NCBI GenBank assembly: GCA_934513685.1
Contig: CAKSWY010000001.1
Coordinates: 62,001-126,000, forward strand
Origin: an uncultured Oscillospiraceae bacterium
GTDB lineage: Bacteria; Bacillota; Clostridia; Oscillospirales; Ruminococcaceae
Direction: 5' to 3'
Length of the DNA: 64,000 nucleotides
Shown: piece after piece, positions 1-8,854 of the stretch
Position numbering within the stretch: position 1 is the first letter of the stretch
Layout of the letters: the number at the start of each line of letters is the position of its first letter
Made by a program: the position numbers and the translations under genes
Notes under the pieces: model-generated
What the model was told of the DNA's origin: nothing
Databases searched by the model: none
The model's input: only the letters and a program-made list of their open reading frames with translations

Positions 1-967
1 ATTCGTCCAGCGTGGTGGCGCCGATGCAGTGCAGCTCGCCCCGGGCCAGCATGGGCTTCAGCAGGTTGCCGGCATCCATGGCACCGTCGGTTTTGCCGGC
101 GCCCACAATGGTGTGCAGCTCATCAATGAAGAGGATGATCTGGCCTTCGCTCTTCTTGACCTCATTCAGAACGCTCTTCAAACGCTCTTCAAATTCGCCC
201 CGGTACTTGGCACCGGCCACCAGGGCGCCCATATCCAGGCTGAACACCTTGCGGTCCTTCAGGTTGTCGGGCACATCGCCCCGCACGATCCGCTGGGCAA
301 GGCCCTCGGCGATGGCGGTTTTGCCCACGCCAGGCTCACCGATCAGGCAGGGGTTGTTCTTGCGCTTCCGGCTCAGAATGCGGATGACGTTCCGGATCTC
401 CTGGTCACGGCCGATCACCGGGTCCAGCTTGTTCTGCTTGGCCAGGCTTACCAGCTCCTGGCCGTACTTCTCCAGCACGTCGTAGGTGTCTTCGGGGTGG
501 TCACTGGTCACCCGCTGGTTGCCCCGCAGGGCGGCCAGCTGGTTCAGAAAGTTGTTCTTGTCGATGGAGAAGGCCCGGAACAGGTCGCTGGCTGCCCGGT
601 TGGGGGCTTCCAGAATGCCTAGGAACACATGCTCCACACTGACGTATTCATCCTTCATGGCAGCGGCCTGCTTTTGGGCAGCATTCAGGGCCTTGTCGGT
701 ATCCTGGCTGATGTAGACTTTATCGGGGTCACGGCCGGTGCCGCTTACGTGGGGCAGCTGCTCCACCTTTTCCTGGGCGGCCACGGCAAAAGCCGAGGGC
801 TCTACGCCCATGCGCTTCAGCAGCTGGGGGATAAAGCCGTTTTCCTGGCTGGCCAAAGCCGCCAGCAGATGCTCCGGCTCCAGTGCCTGGTTTTGATGTT
901 CAATGGCAAGGCTCTGGGCATTTTGCAGAGCCTCCATGGTTTTCTGTGTGAATTGGTTGGTGTTCAT
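1..967 (-). CDS. clpB: ClpB protein disaggregase, N-terminal part (runs off window start)
   Basis: ATP-driven Hsp100 disaggregase that, with DnaK, pulls polypeptides out of aggregates in the cytoplasm. Only the first ~322 residues are present. Residues 1-145 are the double Clp N-domain (opening MNTNQFTQKTMEAL is typical of ClpB). The first AAA+ module follows, with Walker A GEPGVGKT at about 210-217 and Walker B LFIDE near 285. The linker and second AAA+ module lie outside the window. The ATG at 965-967 is preceded by AAGGAGGG (977-984). A consensus promoter and a CIRCE element lie ~200 bp upstream, so HrcA repression and heat-shock induction are expected. ClpB rather than ClpC is favoured by the N-domain sequence; the M-domain that would settle it is not visible. 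Confidence 0.93.
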   Translation of the reverse strand, partial: MNTNQFTQKTMEALQNAQSLAIEHQNQALEPEHLLAALASQENGFIPQLLKRMGVEPSAFAVAAQEKVEQLPHVSGTGRDPDKVYISQDTDKALNAAQKQAAAMKDEYVSVEHVFLGILEAPNRAASDLFRAFSIDKNNFLNQLAALRGNQRVTSDHPEDTYDVLEKYGQELVSLAKQNKLDPVIGRDQEIRNVIRILSRKRKNNPCLIGEPGVGKTAIAEGLAQRIVRGDVPDNLKDRKVFSLDMGALVAGAKYRGEFEERLKSVLNEVKKSEGQIILFIDELHTIVGAGKTDGAMDAGNLLKPMLARGELHCIGATTLDE

Positions 968-1146
968 AAACAACAGCCCTCCTTGTTTGCGGGCCTTTGC
1001 GCCCCGCCGTCCTTGCCGCCTGCAGGTAACTGACTTGCAAGGCGGTTAGCAGTCAAAATTTGAAAGCGCTTAAAAGTGGCTGCACCGGATCGTCTCTGCC
1101 CGTCTGGCCTGGCGTATGCCTGGCCCTCCGGCATTTTGCTCTTCTT

Positions 1147-1173
1147 TTAGCACTCTATCTGTTCGACTGCTAA
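1147..1173 (-). promoter_or_regulatory. CIRCE operator (HrcA-binding site) of clpB
   Basis: TTAGCACTC, nine bases, then GACTGCTAA. This matches the CIRCE consensus TTAGCACTC-N9-GAGTGCTAA with one mismatch in the right arm. It starts just downstream of the -10 of the clpB promoter, where a bound HrcA repressor would block transcription. Confidence 0.9.
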
Positions 1174-1174
1174 T

Positions 1175-1203
1175 AATATAAACCTACCCAACTGGTTTGT
1201 CAA
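1175..1203 (-). promoter_or_regulatory. Sigma-A-type promoter of clpB
   Basis: On the minus strand: -35 TTGACA (1198-1203), 17-bp spacer, -10 TATATT (1175-1180). It sits immediately upstream of the CIRCE element. Together with the next promoter this explains most of the 409-bp intergenic stretch 968-1376; the rest (about 968-1146) is the clpB 5' UTR. Confidence 0.85.
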
Positions 1204-1301
1204 GAGGGCGGCCGAAAATTCTCAGATTGTTCACAAACCACCCCCAGCGAGCAGAAAAAGGCGCAGGGAACGGAATGGAGATTTTGACCGTGCAGGTTTT
1301 C

Positions 1302-1331
1302 TTGACAGAGCATACGGCGGAAAGGTATCAT
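1302..1331 (+). promoter_or_regulatory. Promoter of the YfhO-like gene
   Basis: -35 TTGACA (1302-1307), 18-bp spacer, -10 TATCAT (1326-1331). The start codon is about 45 bp downstream. Confidence 0.75.
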
Positions 1332-1376
1332 AAAATTGTAATATTTTCTACTTATATATAAGGAGGCTGCGTCCCT

Positions 1377-3698
1377 TTGCCAACCAACGCACCCACCAGA
1401 AAGCACCCCTGCCTTCGCTGCCTGCTTCTGGCCTTTTGCTGTGCCCTGCTCAGTTTTCTGCCCCTGCTTTTGCAGGACGGCGGGAAGCTGCTGTTCATGT
1501 CCGACTATCTGGAGCAGCAGATCCCCTTCGGTATGTACATCAACGAGTCGGTCAAAAGCGGTCAGGTGTACTGGAGCTGGGGAATGGACCTGGGCACCAA
1601 CTTTATCGGGGCCTTTTCCTTTTATCTGCTGGGCAGCCCGTTTTTCTGGCTGTCCATGCCGTTTCCTTCCTCCTGGTATATCTACATCGCCGGGGTCATC
1701 TACCTTATAAAGTATATGGTGGCCGCTCTGGCGGCGTTTTTGTGGCTGCGGCGGCAGGTGAACGGGGAGAATGCCGCCCTCATCGGCGCACTGCTGTATG
1801 CCTTCAGCGGGTTTCAGTCCCTGAACCTGATCTTCTCCCACTTCCACGATGTGGTGGCGTTGTTCCCGCTGCTGCTGCTGGCGGTGGACCTGTGGGTGCA
1901 GGAGGGCCGCCGCTGGCCGCTGGCTCTGTCAGCCTGTGTCAACCTGCTGACCAACTACGTGTTCTTTGTGGGCGAAGTGGTGTTTCTGGCGGTGTACTAT
2001 CTGGTGCGCTGGCTCATCCCGGACGTGCGCCGGGGGCTGCGCCGCCTGCCGGGCTGTGCGGCGCTGGGGGCCTTGGGCGTGACCATGGGGGCGGTGCTGT
2101 TTGTGCCGTCGGTGTTGTTCCTGCTCAGCAACCCGCGCACCCAGCAGCACGGCGTCTCGCTGCTGTTCTCCAAAGAAGAATTGCTGTATCTGGTGCGCAG
2201 TATGCTGCTTCCGGCCTCCAGTATGCACAGCCCGGATGTGCTGATGGAAAACCATTGGGCTTCCTGCGCGCTGTGGCTGCCTATGGGCGGGCTGGTTCTG
2301 GCGGTGATCTACTGCTTCGGGGCCAAAAAGCGCGACTGGCTGCGGCGGCTGTTTCTTCTGTGCCTGCTGGCCACCCTTTCGCCGGCGCTGAACGGTGCAT
2401 TTTTGCTGTGGACTCAGAGCGGTTACCGGCGCTGGTTCTATATGCTGCTGCTGCTCGCCGCGCTGGCGGCGGCCCGGGTGCTGGATGTCCCGGAAGCGTA
2501 TTCGGTACGCCGGGGGCTGTGGATCGGGCTGGCGGTCACGGCCGCGTTTCAGGTGGGAATGCTGCTTTGGCCGGATGCGGTGCAGCGGCCCGGCCTGTTT
2601 GCCTGGAACTGCTTTGTGGCGGACGCCGCCCTTCTGGCGCTGCTGTGGGCGCTGCCCGGCGGCAGGCGGGTGCGCGGGCGGGCAGCGCTGGCCTTCACCA
2701 TGGCGTTCTGCGTGCTCTCCACGGGAACCTGCGCCCGGCTGTACCACGACGACCGTCATACCGACGGCGCCCGCTATGCGGCCCAGCTTAAGGCGGCCAG
2801 CCAGCTGACGGTGCCGGAGGGCAACCGAGTGCGGCCGGCGGAAAACCGGCAGGCGCTGCCGGGAATGCTGATGAACGCCAACACCTTCTGCAGCACGGTG
2901 AACGGCGGAATTTTTGAACTGAATGAGCTGCTGGGCACCCCGCGCGTGGTGCAGAGCGAGCTTTCCGGCGAGGGGCGGGCTGAACTGCTCAGCGCCGGGT
3001 ACACCGTGCAGGAACAGCCCTGGGAGGGCAGCAGCCCCAAGAGCGAAGGCCATGCCGACGGGGCGGATTATTACGTTTATCACGACAAGATCACCCCGCC
3101 CATCGGGTTTGCCTACCATACCTATATGACGCAGAGCCAGTGGCAGCAGATCGCCCCGGAGCTTCGGTGCCTGGCCATGCTGCGCACCCTGGTGGTGCGG
3201 GACGAGGATGTGCCGCAGGTGGAGGGGGTGCTTCGCCCCTACGACCCGCAGCAGGACGGGGAGTACCTGCCGGAAAACAAGGAGGACCTGGTGGCCCTCC
3301 GGCGGGAAGAGGCGAGCGGGACCTTCACCCGGGATGAGCGGGGCTTCTGCTCTGAGATCACCTGCGCGCAGGCGGGGTACGGCTTTTACAGCTTCTCTTG
3401 GGATGCAGGCTGGAGCGCCATGGTGAACGGCGAGCCGGTGGAGATTCTGAACATCTGCGGCCTGATGGCGGTGCCCCTGCAGGCCGGAGAAAACCGGGTG
3501 GAATTCCGCTACACCCCGCCCGGCCTGAGGCTGGGCCTGGCCCTGACCAGGGCCGGCTGGGCGGTGTTTGCTGTGCAGACGGTGCAGGAGGTGCTGCAGG
3601 CGCGCCGCAAACGCCGGAAGGCCCGGGGCAGCGCCGGAGAAGAACCGGCGGAAGAAATCGGCGGAAGAAACCGCCCGCAGGCCCAACCTTGCCCTTGA
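1377..3698 (+). CDS. YfhO-family multi-pass membrane protein
   Basis: Large integral membrane protein of 773 residues. The first half has about ten hydrophobic segments. Early residues include a SDYLEQQIPF stretch and a GxNFIGAFSFYLLGSPFFW segment typical of the YfhO family (GT-C-like fold, linked in Gram-positives to glycosylation of cell-envelope polymers). Residues ~460-730 form a hydrophilic extracytoplasmic region, followed by one last membrane segment and a basic, Arg-rich tail. A TTG start at 1377 is chosen because AGGAGG (1361-1366) lies 10 bp upstream and the frame has no better-placed ATG. Transcribed alone. The exact sugar donor and acceptor cannot be read from sequence. Confidence 0.8.
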   Translation: MPTNAPTRKHPCLRCLLLAFCCALLSFLPLLLQDGGKLLFMSDYLEQQIPFGMYINESVKSGQVYWSWGMDLGTNFIGAFSFYLLGSPFFWLSMPFPSSWYIYIAGVIYLIKYMVAALAAFLWLRRQVNGENAALIGALLYAFSGFQSLNLIFSHFHDVVALFPLLLLAVDLWVQEGRRWPLALSACVNLLTNYVFFVGEVVFLAVYYLVRWLIPDVRRGLRRLPGCAALGALGVTMGAVLFVPSVLFLLSNPRTQQHGVSLLFSKEELLYLVRSMLLPASSMHSPDVLMENHWASCALWLPMGGLVLAVIYCFGAKKRDWLRRLFLLCLLATLSPALNGAFLLWTQSGYRRWFYMLLLLAALAAARVLDVPEAYSVRRGLWIGLAVTAAFQVGMLLWPDAVQRPGLFAWNCFVADAALLALLWALPGGRRVRGRAALAFTMAFCVLSTGTCARLYHDDRHTDGARYAAQLKAASQLTVPEGNRVRPAENRQALPGMLMNANTFCSTVNGGIFELNELLGTPRVVQSELSGEGRAELLSAGYTVQEQPWEGSSPKSEGHADGADYYVYHDKITPPIGFAYHTYMTQSQWQQIAPELRCLAMLRTLVVRDEDVPQVEGVLRPYDPQQDGEYLPENKEDLVALRREEASGTFTRDERGFCSEITCAQAGYGFYSFSWDAGWSAMVNGEPVEILNICGLMAVPLQAGENRVEFRYTPPGLRLGLALTRAGWAVFAVQTVQEVLQARRKRRKARGSAGEEPAEEIGGRNRPQAQPCP

Positions 3699-3723
3699 CC
3701 CCGGCCGTACAAAAACGTATGAT
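3695..3723 (+). promoter_or_regulatory. Promoter of metY-metA
   Basis: -35 TTGACC (3695-3700), exact 17-bp spacer, -10 TATGAT (3718-3723). The -35 overlaps the stop codon of the upstream YfhO-like gene. Confidence 0.8.
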
Positions 3724-3727
3724 AGTA

Positions 3728-3840
3728 GAAGTGCTTTTGAAACCGTGCAGTTGAGGCACGGAAGAAAACCCCGCCGCGGTCCGGTGTGTGTATCCCGGCA
3801 GAATGCCGGAGCGGCAGCCCCGGCGGGCAGAAAAGGAGAA
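3728..3840 (+). promoter_or_regulatory. Structured 5' leader of metY (unassigned class)
   Basis: The leader can fold into a 6-bp hairpin CCGTGC/GCACGG (3743-3748 with 3756-3761). A second stem pairs CCCGCCG (3770-3776) with CGGCGGG (3821-3827) and encloses a CCGGCA-GAA-TGCCGG hairpin (3795-3809). The closing stem ends four bases before the ribosome site (AAAAGGAG, 3831-3838), so folding could affect translation. It does not show the S-box (SAM-I) core sequences. Function is inferred only from position before a methionine gene. Confidence 0.4.
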
Positions 3841-3847
3841 TGGATTT

Positions 3848-5122
3848 ATGAAGCAGGATACCATCTGCGTGCAGGGCGGCTATACCCCCGGCAACGGCGA
3901 ACCCCGCCAGGTGCCCATCATTCAGAGCACCACTTTCAAGTACGCCACCAGTGAGGACATGGGCAAGCTGTTTGACCTGGAAGCTGACGGCTATTTCTAC
4001 AGCCGCCTGCAGAACCCCACCAACGACATTGTGGCCAAGAAGATCTGCGAGCTGGAGGGCGGCACTGCCGCCATGCTGACCTCTTCCGGTCAGGCGGCCA
4101 CCTTCTATGCCATCTTCAACATCGCCTCCTGCGGCGACCATGTGGTGTCCAGCTCCAGCATCTACGGCGGCAGCTACAACCTGTTTGCCGTCACCATGAA
4201 GCGCATGGGCGTTGAGTTCACCTTTGTGGACCCCGACTGCACCGAGGAAGAGTTGAATGCGGCCTTCCGCCCCAACACCAAGGCGGTGTTCGGCGAGACC
4301 ATCGCCAACCCGGCTCTCACCGTGCTGGACATTGAAAAGTTTGCCACGGCGGCCCACAGCCACGGCGTGCCCCTGATCGTGGACAACACCTTCGCCACCC
4401 CCGTGAACTGCCGCCCCTTCGAGTGGGGCGCGGACATTGTGACCCACTCCACCACCAAGTACATGGACGGCCACGGCGCGGGCCTGGGCGGCTGCATCGT
4501 GGACAGCGGCAAGTTCGATTGGACCAAGTACCCGGAGAAGTTCCCCGGCCTGTGCACCCCCGATGAGAGCTACCATGGCGTGACCTACACCGAGCGCTTT
4601 GGCCTGGGCGGCGCGTTCATCACCAAGGCTACGGCCCAGCTGATGCGGGACTTTGGCTCCATGCAGGCCCCCAGCAACGCCTTTTTGCTGAACATGGGCC
4701 TGGAGAGCCTGCACGTGCGCATGAAGCGCCACTGCGAGAACGGCCAGGCGGTGGCGGAGTTCCTCCAGAACCACCCCAAGATCGCCTGGGTGAATTACAG
4801 CGGCCTGCCCGGCAACAAGTACTATGAGCTGGCACAGAAGTACCTGCCGGGTGGCAGCTGCGGCGTGGTGAGCTTCGGCGTGAAGGGCGGCCGTCAGGCG
4901 GCGGAGACCTTCATGAAGCATCTGAAGATCGCCGCCATTGAAACCCATGTGGCCGATGCTCGCACCTGCTGCCTGCATCCCGCCTCCTCCACCCATCGCC
5001 AGATGAACGACGCCGAGCTGGCCGCCGCCGGTGTGGGCGCCGATCTGGTGCGCCTGTCCTGCGGTTTGGAAGCCAGCGAGGACCTGATCGCCGATCTGGC
5101 CCAGGCACTGGAACAGGTGTGA
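3848..5122 (+). CDS. metY: O-acetylhomoserine sulfhydrylase-type PLP enzyme
   Basis: Cys/Met-metabolism PLP enzyme of 424 residues, the usual length of O-acetylhomoserine sulfhydrylases. It would condense O-acetylhomoserine with sulfide to give homocysteine. The PLP lysine is K204 in THSTTKYMDGHG; a glycine-rich phosphate-binding segment (SSGQAA) lies at about 79-84. ATG 3848 is chosen over an upstream in-frame codon because AAAAGGAG precedes it and homology starts at KQDTICVQGGY. The neighbour metA makes the acetylated substrate, which supports this role over methionine gamma-lyase, a close relative that cannot be fully excluded. Confidence 0.88.
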   Translation: MKQDTICVQGGYTPGNGEPRQVPIIQSTTFKYATSEDMGKLFDLEADGYFYSRLQNPTNDIVAKKICELEGGTAAMLTSSGQAATFYAIFNIASCGDHVVSSSSIYGGSYNLFAVTMKRMGVEFTFVDPDCTEEELNAAFRPNTKAVFGETIANPALTVLDIEKFATAAHSHGVPLIVDNTFATPVNCRPFEWGADIVTHSTTKYMDGHGAGLGGCIVDSGKFDWTKYPEKFPGLCTPDESYHGVTYTERFGLGGAFITKATAQLMRDFGSMQAPSNAFLLNMGLESLHVRMKRHCENGQAVAEFLQNHPKIAWVNYSGLPGNKYYELAQKYLPGGSCGVVSFGVKGGRQAAETFMKHLKIAAIETHVADARTCCLHPASSTHRQMNDAELAAAGVGADLVRLSCGLEASEDLIADLAQALEQV

Positions 5123-5197
5123 TTTTTTCCACAAACGCAAATTCTTGCATGGGGCACCGTGCCCCGTGCCCATCAAAAAAGGACGTAACAAACTGCC

Positions 5198-6148
5198 ATG
5201 CCTCTGATTATTCCCAAAACCCTGCCCGCCTATAAAGTCCTGGGCGAGGAAAATGTGTTCGTAATGCATAAGGAACGGGCTGAAAACCAGCACATCCGCC
5301 CGCTGCGGATTCTGGTGCTGAACCTGATGCCCACCAAGATCGTCACCGAGACCCAACTGGCCCGCCTGCTGGCCAACAGCCCTTTGCAGGTGCAGCTGAC
5401 CTTTTTGCAGACGGCCAGCCATGCGGCCAGCCATGTGTCGGCCCAGCATCTGGATGCCTTCTATACGACCTTTGACGAGGTGAAAAATCAGCGGTACGAC
5501 GGTATGATCATCACAGGTGCGCCGGTGGAGACCATGCCCTTTGAAGAGGTGGATTACTGGGACGAGCTGTGCCGGATTCTGGAATTCAGCAAGACCAACG
5601 TGTACTCCATCCTGCACGTGTGCTGGGGCGCGCAGGCCGCGCTGTACTACCACTTCGGCATCCGCAAGGAGCTGCTGGACCAGAAGATGTTCGGCGTGTT
5701 CCTGCACAAGGTCACCCGGCCCTCGAACCCGCTGGTGCGCGGCTTTGACGAGGTGTTCTACGCCCCCCATTCCCGCCACACCGGCATTCGCCGGGAGGAT
5801 GTGCTGGCCTGCCCGGAGCTGCGCCTGCTGGCGGACAGTGAGGAGGCCGGCCCCTACCTGATGAGCACCGAGTCTGGCCGGCAGATCTTTGTGGCCGGCC
5901 ACCCGGAGTACGACAAGTACACGCTGGACAGTGAGTATCGCCGGGATGTGGACAAGGGCCTGCCCATTGCGGTGCCCAAGAACTATTACCCGGACGACGA
6001 CCCCACCAGAGAGCCGCTGTTCCGCTGGCGCGCCCACGCCCATCTGCTGTACTCCAACTGGCTGAACTATTACGTTTACCAGAACACCCCCTACGATCTG
6101 GACCTGCTGGAAAAAGTGGAGGAGAGCGAAACGCACATCCATCCCTGA
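5198..6148 (+). CDS. metA: Homoserine O-acetyltransferase, MetA family
   Basis: Acylates L-homoserine as the first committed step of methionine synthesis. All MetA landmarks are visible in 316 residues: catalytic Cys142 (HVCWGAQ), His235 and Glu237 (AGHPEY). Residue 111 is Glu (GAPVE). In characterised MetA proteins Glu here goes with acetyl-CoA and Gly with succinyl-CoA, so acetyl-CoA specificity is predicted despite the old name homoserine O-succinyltransferase. It lies 75 bp after metY, likely the same transcript, and ends before a strong terminator. The pair implies direct sulfhydrylation rather than transsulfuration. Confidence 0.95.
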   Translation: MPLIIPKTLPAYKVLGEENVFVMHKERAENQHIRPLRILVLNLMPTKIVTETQLARLLANSPLQVQLTFLQTASHAASHVSAQHLDAFYTTFDEVKNQRYDGMIITGAPVETMPFEEVDYWDELCRILEFSKTNVYSILHVCWGAQAALYYHFGIRKELLDQKMFGVFLHKVTRPSNPLVRGFDEVFYAPHSRHTGIRREDVLACPELRLLADSEEAGPYLMSTESGRQIFVAGHPEYDKYTLDSEYRRDVDKGLPIAVPKNYYPDDDPTREPLFRWRAHAHLLYSNWLNYYVYQNTPYDLDLLEKVEESETHIHP

Positions 6149-6194
6149 CCAGCCGGAACCGGCGCAGGCCCTGCTGAACCCCGGTAAATAAGAA

Positions 6195-6230
6195 CAGCCC
6201 CCTTCCGGCCGGAAGGGGGCTGCTTGTTTT
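6195..6230. terminator. Bidirectional terminator between metA and the lipoprotein gene
   Basis: Perfect 28-nt inverted repeat CAGCCCCCTTCCGG/CCGGAAGGGGGCTG (6195-6222) followed by a T-rich stretch. It lies between two convergent genes. Confidence 0.85.
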
Positions 6231-6250
6231 GCAATCGGGTTTGGGACCAA

Positions 6251-7390
6251 TCAGGCGCGCACGGCGCTGCTGGTCACCAGTTCCATGGCGCTGTCCAGCA
6301 GAACGGCCTGGCACAGGTAGCCGCGGCCGTAGTAGGTCTGATAAGCAGAGTAATCGCTGGTTCCCACGTTGGTGCTGAAGTAGTTGGTCAGGGCGTCCTC
6401 GTCCACGGTGAGGCCCTCGGCCTTGGCAATGGCCTCCAGCATCACAACGGTCTTGAGCTGCTCCTGGGCGGCGGCGGTCATGGCCTCACGCTGGGCGTCC
6501 TCGCTGTCGTAGCCCATCATGCTGCGGGCGGTCTCCATGTCCAGGCCGTAGGCGCTCGCCTGAGACTCGAACTGGGCCATGCTCACATTCACCAGCTGAT
6601 CCACCAGGTCGGCGGGGAACTCACTGAACTGGCACTCGTCCAGCACCTTCTGCAGCACGTAGTTGTCGGCCTTGTTGTTCTCCATGCTGGTGCGGATGGT
6701 GTCCTTCATGCCCTGGGCGGTGCCGTAGTCGGCCAGCGCAGAGGTCTGGCTGACGAACTCGTCGGTCAGCTCGGGAACCTGCTTGTCGCCCTGGATGTAG
6801 TTGATGGTGGTGACGAACACCGCATCCTTACCGGCCAGGTCGGGGTTGTTCTCGTAGGGGTCGGGAAAGGTGACCTCCACGTTGAAGGTCTCACCGGGGG
6901 TGTGGCCAATGATCTGGGTCAGGAAGTCGTCAATGTAGGCGTCGCTGCCGGCGGTAACCAGAGTGCCGCGGCCGTTGGTGTTGCCGCCGCTGAACTCCTC
7001 GCCGTCCACACTGCCCACGTAGTCGATGTTCACCACGTCGCCGTCTTCGATGGCGCGGTCCTTGATCTGGTCGTAGGTGGCGTACTGGTCCAGAATGGAG
7101 TTGATCTGGGTGTTCAGCTCGTCATCGGTGATGGTGTACTCCTCGGCGGGCACGGAGATGCCCTTGTACTGGGGCAGGGTCACCAGAGCGGCGCTGTCCA
7201 CACCCTTCAGGGTGCCGTCATCGTTCAGGTAAGCGCTGTACACATCGCTGTGGTCCTCCACGCCCGAAGAGCTGCCGGAAGCAGCCTGGCTGGAAGAGCT
7301 GGAAGAGCTGGAAGCGCCGCAGCCCGCCAGGCTGAGCGCCAGGGCCAGGCAGGTGCAGACGCTGCCCAGACGAATCAGATTCTTATTCAA
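6251..7390 (-). CDS. Trigger-factor-like lipoprotein with FKBP-type PPIase domain
   Basis: 379-residue exported lipoprotein. A signal peptide ends in lipobox LAGC (about residues 18-21), followed by a Ser-rich linker. An FKBP-type peptidyl-prolyl isomerase domain follows (about 95-200; VNIDYVGSVDGEEFSGG is the typical entry strand). The C-terminal half is helical and resembles the trigger-factor C-terminal chaperone domain. Likely role: folding of secreted proteins at the outer face of the membrane. The TTG start at 7388-7390 has AAGGAGG (7400-7406) nine bases upstream and gives a clean signal peptide; the longer frame upstream does not. Single-gene unit divergent from the malic enzyme gene. 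Confidence 0.82.
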   Translation of the reverse strand: MNKNLIRLGSVCTCLALALSLAGCGASSSSSSSSQAASGSSSGVEDHSDVYSAYLNDDGTLKGVDSAALVTLPQYKGISVPAEEYTITDDELNTQINSILDQYATYDQIKDRAIEDGDVVNIDYVGSVDGEEFSGGNTNGRGTLVTAGSDAYIDDFLTQIIGHTPGETFNVEVTFPDPYENNPDLAGKDAVFVTTINYIQGDKQVPELTDEFVSQTSALADYGTAQGMKDTIRTSMENNKADNYVLQKVLDECQFSEFPADLVDQLVNVSMAQFESQASAYGLDMETARSMMGYDSEDAQREAMTAAAQEQLKTVVMLEAIAKAEGLTVDEDALTNYFSTNVGTSDYSAYQTYYGRGYLCQAVLLDSAMELVTSSAVRA

Positions 7391-7450
7391 TGCAGTTTTC
7401 CTCCTTGAGATCCCGCTCACGGAAAAGCCCGGGCGGGGGCAGTACAAAAT

Positions 7451-7479
7451 ATTATACCGCGTGAAAGGGGTTTGAACAA
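7451..7479 (-). promoter_or_regulatory. Promoter of the PPIase lipoprotein gene
   Basis: Minus strand: -35 TTGTTC (7474-7479), 17-bp spacer, consensus -10 TATAAT (7451-7456). Confidence 0.8.
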
Positions 7480-7531
7480 CAAATTCTCATAAAATTTCTC
7501 AATTCCGGCCCGCAAACCGGATAGAATCCGG

Positions 7532-7560
7532 TGGAAAAAGCCGTGCATATCCGCTATAAT
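7532..7560 (+). promoter_or_regulatory. Promoter of the malic enzyme-fumarase operon
   Basis: -35 TGGAAA (7532-7537), 17-bp spacer, -10 TATAAT (7555-7560). Divergent from the lipoprotein promoter 53 bp away. Confidence 0.75.
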
Positions 7561-7654
7561 TGTAGCCGAAAGCAAACACAGCACGAACGCGCCCCGGCCC
7601 GGCCGCCGCGCCGCCGTGAGAAACAATGAGCACAAAGAAAAGGAGAGTACCCTC

Positions 7655-8830
7655 ATGGATTACAACAAGGCAGCACTGGAGATGCACGCCGCCCACCACG
7701 GCAAGCTGGAAGTGATCAGCAAGGTGCCCGTGAAAACGCGGGACGACCTTTCCACCGCATATACCCCCGGCGTAGCAGAGCCCTGCCGCAAGATCTGCCA
7801 GAACCCGGACGATGTGTACACCTACACCACCAAGGGCAACATGGTGGCGGTGGTGACCAACGGCACCGCCGTGCTGGGCCTGGGCGACATCGGCCCCGAG
7901 GCTGGCCTGCCTGTGATGGAGGGCAAGTGCGTGCTGTTCAAGGAGTTCGGCGGCGTGAACGCAGTGCCCATCTGCCTGGACACCAAGGACCCCGCCGAGG
8001 TCATCCGTGCGGTGGAGCTGATTGCCCCCAGCTTCGGCGGCGTCAACCTGGAGGACATCCGCAGCCCCGAGTGCTTTGAGATCGAGCGGGTGCTGGAAGA
8101 AAAGCTGGACATCCCCGTGTTCCACGACGACCAGCACGGCACCGGCATTGTGGTGACGGCTGCCCTGCTGAACGCCCTGAAGGTGGTTGGCAAGGACATT
8201 GCCAATGTGAAGATCGTGCAGAACGGCCCCGGCGCCGCGGGCACCGCCATCATCAAGATGCTGATGGCCGCCGGTGCCACCGACATCACCGCCGTGGACG
8301 AGCACGGCATTCTGTATGAGGGCCGCCCCGCCGGCCTGAAGGACCACAAGGCCTGGCTGGCCACCGTGACCAACCCCCGCCACCTGACCGGCGGCCTGGC
8401 CGAGGCCGTGAAGGGCGCCGATGTGTTCATCGGCACCAGCATTGCCGGTGCCCTCACCCCCGAGATGGCCGCCACCATGGCCCCCGGCGCGGTGGTGTTC
8501 GCCATGGCCAACCCCAACCCCGAGATCATGCCCGATGCGGCCAAGGCCGCCGGTGTGGCGGTGGTTGGCACCGGCCGCAGCGACTTCCCCAACCAGATCA
8601 ACAACGTGCTGGCCTTCCCCGGCGTGTTCAAGGGCGCCCTGAGCGTGCGCGCCCGGGACATCAACAACGAGATGAAGGTGGCGGCCGCCAAGGCCATTGC
8701 CGGCATCATCTCGGACGAAGAGCGCAGCGCGGAGAACATCATCCCCGGCGCGTTTGACCCCCGTGTGGTGGAGGCGGTGAGCGCCGCTGTGGCCCAGGCT
8801 GCCCGCGACAGCGGCGTGGCCCGCGCCTGA
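7655..8830 (+). CDS. NAD(P)-dependent malic enzyme
   Basis: Oxidative decarboxylation of malate to pyruvate (or the reverse). 391 residues, the short bacterial form without a phosphotransacetylase-like tail. Seen: substrate-domain motif AYTPGVAEPC (about 31-40), metal-binding FHDDQHGTGI (about 155-164) and a nucleotide-binding GPGAAGTA loop (about 190). ATG 7655 follows AAAAGGAGAG; codons upstream in frame do not match the family. It is followed at 24 and 10 bp by both fumarase subunits, so the operon interconverts fumarate, malate and pyruvate. NAD versus NADP preference is not resolved. Confidence 0.93.
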   Translation: MDYNKAALEMHAAHHGKLEVISKVPVKTRDDLSTAYTPGVAEPCRKICQNPDDVYTYTTKGNMVAVVTNGTAVLGLGDIGPEAGLPVMEGKCVLFKEFGGVNAVPICLDTKDPAEVIRAVELIAPSFGGVNLEDIRSPECFEIERVLEEKLDIPVFHDDQHGTGIVVTAALLNALKVVGKDIANVKIVQNGPGAAGTAIIKMLMAAGATDITAVDEHGILYEGRPAGLKDHKAWLATVTNPRHLTGGLAEAVKGADVFIGTSIAGALTPEMAATMAPGAVVFAMANPNPEIMPDAAKAAGVAVVGTGRSDFPNQINNVLAFPGVFKGALSVRARDINNEMKVAAAKAIAGIISDEERSAENIIPGAFDPRVVEAVSAAVAQAARDSGVARA

Positions 8831-8854
8831 TCGGCCCGAAAAGGAGGAACTGTC

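Noticed and set aside
3724..3847. SAM-I (S-box) riboswitch before metY
   Set aside because: The conserved S-box core and multi-stem junction sequences are not present; the folding seen is different.
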